Of a stretch of 64,000 nucleotides of DNA, positions 58,540 to 64,000 are shown piece by piece. The position numbers and the translations under genes were made by a program. Below the pieces are notes generated by a model. That model saw only the letters and a list, made by a program, of their open reading frames with translations, searched no databases and had not been told where the DNA came from. The first letter of the stretch is position 1. The number at the start of each line of letters is the position of its first letter. Source of the DNA: Gigaspora rosea (lineage: Eukaryota; Glomeromycota; Glomeromycetes; Diversisporales; Gigasporaceae); NCBI GenBank assembly GCA_003550325.1, contig QKWP01000845.1, positions 95,163 to 159,162 on the forward strand, written 5' to 3'.

Positions 58540-59315
58540 TCATACTTTTTTTTGAAACAAAATGTTAAAATGAACAAAATTAAATTTAATACTCAGTCTA
58601 GTAATTTATTAAATGATTAAACAATTACAGTAATCATAGATTGTTTTGAAACAAATCGTTAAAGTGAAAAAAAATTAATTTAATATTTATGCTGATAATT
58701 TATTTAATGAAAAATGTTTACCATTAATTATACATTGTCTTGAAAAATGATCATTAAAGTGAGACGAATTAAACTTTATACTCACACTGGCAATTTATTA
58801 AATGATTATGGTTAATACATTGTCCTAAAACATAATCGCTAAAGTGAACAGAATTAAACTTAATATTCATCCTAGTAATTTATTAAATGATTAAATGATT
58901 ACGGTTAATCATACATTCCCTTGAAAACTTCATACTTACTCTGGTAATTTATTGAACGATTAAAAGGATTATGGTCAATCATACATCGTCTTGAAGCACA
59001 ATTATCAAAATGAACAGAATTAAACTTCATACTCACCCTGATGATTGTCTTGAAACATAATCGTTAAAGTGAACTAAATTAAATATAATACTCACTCTGG
59101 TAATTTTAATGAATGATTAAATTATTAGGTAATCATACATTGTTCTGAAACGCAGTGTTAAAGCAAACAGAATTAAATTTAATATCCATTCTGGTAATTT
59201 ATTGAACGATAGTTAATCATACATTTTCCTGAAAAACAATCGTTAAAGTGAACAAAATTAAACTTTGTACTCAACCTGGTATTTATTGAATGAATAAATA
59301 ATTATGCTTAATTAT
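58540..59315. repeat. Minisatellite family M, array 2 (left part)
   Basis: About eight units of about 100 bp with the same order of words as array 1 at 45480-46205: 'gaaacataatcgttaaagtg', 'aacagaattaaactt', 'actcaccctggtaatttatt' and 'gattatggttaatcatacat'. It ends at the insertion of hAT element 5. Confidence 0.85.
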
Positions 59316-60213
59316 TAGAGGAAGGCACTATGCGCATGGATGCATGCATGCATGCACATGGTTTAACAATTTATATACTAAAATGCTCATACAAAAAAAA
59401 AATATTTATTATAATCCTATCACTATATAATTCTGCTCTGCTCGTCCCCAAACACAAGTTTTTCAATTACATAAATTTAATTATGTAAAATGAAGCTCAG
59501 TGAGTTCAAAATTGAGCTTATGAGCAAGTTTTTATTGAATTTGATGTTTTAAACTAACATGTTTGAGCAAATATAATTAATATTTATGTGCTTTAGAATA
59601 GTGTTTGGTCAGGTATCAAACATGAACTAACCAATTTAAGCAGGATCACATTTTTAGTTGTGAGCTAGTAAGTATATTTGATTAGGATAATTTCCATTTT
59701 TTGATTTTTGCTTTATGATATAAAGCAGGTTTTACTCTCATATAATGATTATAGTAAATTTTATTTAATTCATGATATGGGTTTCACTCTATCACATATT
59801 ATTTATTGTACAAGCACTTAAAAAAAACTTTATTAAATTTTAATTCATATTTTGAAAAAAATAATTATAATACTTGTGTACAATATTTTTTTAATTATAT
59901 TAATTCAAATAAAAACTTTAATATATGATCTAATCTATTAAGTAGATTAGTATGAATTTTTAAATAAATTAGTAACTTACAAATAAAAAGGTAAAATTAT
60001 ATATCCATTTCAATTTTTAATTATTAAGAATCCAAGCTACTTTTTATGCATAACTAATATAAATTTTATTGAAAATTTTTTTTGTAACTAATCAGTTTTT
60101 GATATTACAAACCAATAATAAATTTTAACTATGTGCATATATATGTATGCGTGCATGCATGCAGTATATAATGCGCATGCATAGTAGCAAAAATATGATT
60201 TTGGCCACTTCTA
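59316..60213. mobile_element. hAT-type non-autonomous element 5 (898 bp)
   Basis: The left end 'tagaggaaggc' and inverted right end 'tagaagtggcc' lie within a perfect 8-bp duplication TTAATTAT (59308-59315 and 60214-60221). Further in, both arms carry 'actatgcgcatg' / 'catgcgcatgcatagtag' and 'gcatgcatgca' words. Minisatellite M resumes directly after the right duplication. No transposase ORF. Confidence 0.8.
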
Positions 60214-60290
60214 TTAATTATATATACATTCTCTTGAAAACTATCATTAAAGTGAAAAGAATTAAACTTCATACTTACCCTGGTGGTCTG
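60214..60290. repeat. Minisatellite family M, array 2 (right part)
   Basis: 'attctcttgaaaactatcat', 'taaagtgaaaagaattaaac' and 'ttcatacttaccctggtgg' match the family M unit in order. It is the part of array 2 displaced by hAT element 5. Confidence 0.8.
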
Positions 60291-61214
60291 TTACAGATCT
60301 TTTTTTTGTCAGTTAACAGAGGTCAACAGATAGAAAAGATAACTAATTAGGGATACACTAGAAAATACTGGTTAGGCAAAATTGTTTTTTATATTTATTA
60401 TGGATATTATGCACAAGTATCTATTGAGTCTCACCAATCACAAATGATTACCCTAATACACAACATCTATAAAAAAATTTGTTTTTTGCGTACAGCCACA
60501 AGTTTATCAAATTGAATTACACAAAAAATGCTTTTATAAGATATTAATAAACAAATGCCTAGTATACGGTTATATATGTGATATTACTGCAATTCTATAA
60601 TCAATTTAATATGCTATCCAATAAGATTCAAGATTTTGTACTCAGATAGTTGCCTGTCATTCTGAGTAAAATTCATCATATATCACACTAATTTTTTAAA
60701 ATCAAGTCACAAAATTCGCTAATAATCATTGTCACTGCTATAGCATCCAATCAATCAATTAATCAATCAATTATATGTTGCGACAACTGTAATAGTGATA
60801 TCGATTGTTAGTAAACTTTGAAGTGGTTGCATCAGTATATAAACAATTAATTATCAAGATTTAAATTATCTAGATAATAAAATTTTCTTAATCACATTCG
60901 AACTATCTACTGTAAATTATCAGAAAATTTTGTAGATAGATATTGATTAATTTATAACAGTTAATTGTTGTATATCGATTAAAATATAATGTTATATATC
61001 GATTAACTAGTTAAAAATCGATATATATTTATAATCAATATATATTATTTTTTTGATATAAATTGAAATATAATATATCATTATAATCATAATGAAAATT
61101 TAAATAAAAATTTTCGTAGCTTTGTATCTTTAATTGAACAATCTGCAGTATACTATCTTAGGAAAATACAGAAAATAAAACATTTTAATTTTGAGATTTT
61201 CGCGAGCAGATAAA
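60291..61214. other. AT-rich intergenic sequence
   Basis: No gene seen. 'caatcaatcaattaatcaat' lies near 60747 and repeated 'tatatcgatta' words near 60970-61025. Confidence 0.5.
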
Positions 61215-61370
61215 TCTACCAGATCTGTTTTTTTTTTAATTTTCATCTTTTTTTTTTTTTTTTTTATTTTGATCTTTTGATCTTATTTTTTTTATATTTT
61301 TTTTTGGTTCGAATTTTTTTTTTTATATAAGTATATTTTTTCTATTTTGAATATTTTTTTTTTTTATTTG
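61215..61370 (-). repeat. T-rich tract, probable poly-A tail of LINE 2
   Basis: Several runs of 8-20 T's broken by short words; on the minus strand this is an A-rich tail following the LINE 2 coding region. The exact 3' end of the element is not clear. Confidence 0.6.
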
Positions 61371-61566
61371 TATAATATCAAGTAGGAAAATAAAAATACA
61401 TGAATATATCAATTGGATATAAATATATAACTAAAATATTGTTCCTAAGCTTCACTATTGTTGCTATGACTAACGACATCTAGTGTGATATTATCCTTTA
61501 GTTTTCTGTTATTAGTTAAGTTTATTAACTACAGAGAGGGTAAAAGGAACCCTTAGGATTATTTAG

Positions 61567-64000
61567 TTAGTAAAAGCAGTTATATATAGTAAAGTTTTGA
61601 GAAAGAGTTTTGAAAATAAAGAGATCTATATCAGTGCTAAAAGTAAAGGTAGTATTATTATGGTTCGATAGTTGAGAATTGGGTAATCTATTATTGTTTT
61701 TCCTTTTAGTGGAGGCTGTAATTCCTCGTAACGTTTCCCAGTCATGTTGTTTAGTGTTACGGGTTTGCCAAATAGTAGAGTTAAACCAGATAAGTAAAGA
61801 GTTAGATATAAAGATAAGAAAATTATTAGTTAGTTTTTTTAGGATGAGTTGAAGTTGTTTGTATTGATCGAGGGTTATTGTACCCTGAATAAGTAAGAGT
61901 ATTGTATTATATATATTGGAGTTAAAAAGAGAGTTTTGTGTAGTAAGAATTTGTATAATTTCATTTGGTGAGGTTTCTGTAAGGTTTAAAGTGTTTAGAG
62001 CGTTTGAAATTTCATTAGTGAGAGTGTTTTGTGGATTGTAAGAGTGAAGTGAGCATTGTAATAGGTGTTCGGTGTTTTCATATTGATTGCAATAAGAGCA
62101 ATTTGGAGTTAGGTAGAGAAGAGGATAACGGGTGTTTAGATTTGTCATTGTTGGTAGATTATTTAGAAGTATTTTGTTTCTAATAGAATATAGTTTAGGA
62201 TCGGAGTTTTGAGAATTGATAATTTCAGTTAGTAAAATTATATTTATGGTTGGAAGGTTCCGTAATGATTTGAGTTGAAGAAGTTTGTTAAATGTTTGTA
62301 TTGAGATTAGGTTTTTGCAAAATTTGCGTAGTTTAAATGTAATTGGAATTTCTTTCCATGAGAAGAAGGTAGGTAGATAGAAGTGGTCAAGATTATATTT
62401 TAGGTTAGTTTTGTTAGCACCATGTTTGGCTAGAGAATCGGTTATATTATGTAAGATATTATTTGAGTGTGATTTGACTTTGTGTATGATATAATTAATA
62501 TTTTTAAGTTTGATTAAATAATTTAGAATATGTATAATATCCCAATTATTTTGTTTGGTTTGAGAGTTGTGGTAGTAAGGTATTGAATTTGAAAGAGTTT
62601 GGATAGTAGATAGACTGTAGAGGTGAATATAGATATAGAAATTAACTGGTAGAATAAGAAATAGAGGAATAAGTGCTGCTAATTCAGCTCATATTGAGTT
62701 TGGTGCATGGTTTATAGATGCATTGAATTGGATTTGTGTGTCATTTTCAAGGATCCAGGCAATGCCTGTAGAAATATTATCTGTTTGTAAATTAAGTATA
62801 GAAGTATCTGTATAGAAGTTTAGCTTGGTTGGCTCAAGGAGTAGAGTTTTTTTGTGAAGGTTGATAAGTTGATTTTGATATATAGGGTCGGGTATTGTGT
62901 TTTGTATTAGAAGAATTTCTGAGGAAGGTAATAAGGGGATGGTAAGGATTGTGGAGCGGGTTTATATAACTCTGAATGGATATTTTGGAGTGCTTGGATT
63001 TCTTGATTGTTGATATTGAGCTCAAAGTGTTGTTGTTTTTTTTGAGTTTTATATTTTAAGTTGATTGTATGTTTGTAATTTATTTGGAGTATTGTAGATG
63101 TAGGAGATATATTTATTGTGTTGGATGTTGAGTTGATAATTTGGTAGTTTTGGAAGAGTAATAAAGAGTTGAATATATTTGTTATTTTGCCTATTTGCCA
63201 ATTGGAGGATGAGATGTAAAGAGTCCATGTATTTTTGGGGTTATCGAATTGAGGTATGATAAGGTTAAGTGTATTTAAAAATGGATTGATTGGTAAAAGT
63301 TGGATATTGGGCCATATATGAAGTATAGGTAAGGTGGATATTTGGTTGGAGAGTGTTTTAAACCAGCTTGGAATAGGGCCTCGAGGGGATTTGAATGTTC
63401 TAAGATATATGTTTTTCCAAGGAAGAAGGTTGTAGTTGTCAGCTGTAAAAAGTTGTTCGAGAAAGAGAATTTTATTGTTTTTAAGACTTAAGATTGTTGA
63501 ATAATTTGGGGATGGGATGAAGTTGTAGATGTTGTTTAATTGGTTAGTTTGTTTATAAGTTGTAAGTTGGTTCAAGTAGGAGTTGTTAAGGAGGATATTA
63601 TTTTTATATAAGTGATAAAGTTGGGATATTATAGTAAAATTAATAGTTTTCCTATAATTTTGAAGAATTGTATCTCGTGTTAGAAGAGGTTTCCATATTT
63701 TGAAAAGCCATTCCTTGATACGGTGTATAGAAATTTGATTTAAAAGTTTATTAGTGTTAAAGCATCTTTCTATATTGCTACTACTAACTTGTAGTATGAG
63801 TTTATTAAGTGTTGGAATATTAAGTAATTGCAGATTAGTAAGTATATCGTTGTTTGTATTTGTCGATAAGTGGAGCATGTGTTTTGTGCATTTTGTTAGA
63901 AGGCTTGAAAGTCGTTAGAGTTGGTTTTGTGAAGGAAAGCAGATTTGAAGTAGATATTCAATTGATAGTGAAAGAATGGTATTAAACAGTCGAGAAATTT
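61567..64000 (-). pseudogene. LINE 2 ORF2, 3' portion, partial at window edge
   Basis: Minus-strand relative of LINE 1; only the part after the reverse transcriptase is in the window. 63878-62907 encodes the linker with ILFLEQLFTADNYNLLPW, matching ILYLEQLSLADNNILLEW of LINE 1, and SSNWQIGKITNIF. RNase H about 62820-62420: FYTDTS, AELAAL (catalytic Glu kept), NITDSLAKHGA; a TGA at 62689-62691 precedes AELAAL and the third acidic residue appears lost (IYIHLYS). Then CSYCNQYENTEHLLQC at about 62053-62100, a Cys-Cys-His-Cys zinc motif. The C-terminal 61567-62148 has STIWQTRNTKQHDWETL. Frames change near 62930 and in the RNase H region. The sense strand is A/C-rich and G-poor, as in LINE 1. Confidence 0.85.

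Overview
The window looks like nuclear DNA of an early-diverging fungus, most likely an arbuscular mycorrhizal (Glomeromycotina) species; this is inference. The grounds are very AT-rich DNA, an intron-dense fungal-type OPT transporter, Sel1-like repeats of the kind expanded in these fungi, LINEs with a terminal RNase H, and dense nested non-autonomous transposons. No rRNA gene, complete tRNA, CRISPR array or bacterial operon was seen.

Host genes. The one clearly intact gene is an oligopeptide transporter of the OPT family on the minus strand (13975-17826). I reconstruct 17 exons, all with GT-AG introns, giving 745 codons and including a 12-nt micro-exon. A second candidate is a small cysteine-rich secreted protein on the minus strand (54498-55199), interrupted by two in-frame TGA codons. 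A few short coding-like fragments (19193-19369, 19577-19732, 23879-24076, 24539-24814, 53961-54203) are unassigned.

Mobile DNA, left to right. 1-5.6 kb: several MITE families and a CACTA-type element (3246-4295). 6.6-10.6 kb: tandem duplications and a long degenerate minisatellite. 10.65-12.73 kb: two hAT-type elements with 8-bp target duplications, one carrying a nested 156-bp MITE. 25.7-29.2 kb: an LTR retrotransposon with a 653-residue Gag whose C-terminal half is built of Sel1-like repeats, followed by a poly-A/N gap and a second LTR that carries its own copy of the host flank. 30.68-31.31 kb: a second CACTA-type element. 31.55-40.05 kb: a full-length but decayed LINE (ORF1, then endonuclease, reverse transcriptase and RNase H) bounded by a 15-bp target duplication. 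40.4-43.9 kb: a decayed hAT transposase gene split by a 2.9-kb hAT element, itself split by a 1.8-kb Mutator-like element. 43.9-45.4 kb: a TIR element carrying a pogo-type MITE and another MITE; its relative at 49.56-50.09 kb preserves the empty sites. 45.5-46.2, 58.5-59.3 and 60.2 kb: one minisatellite family at separate places, the later array split by an 898-bp hAT element. 61.2-64.0 kb: the 3' part of a second LINE of the same clade on the minus strand, running off the window.

Functionally this is a gene-poor transposon graveyard around one intact transporter. Coordinates of degenerate repeats are approximate; target duplications and exon borders were read base by base.
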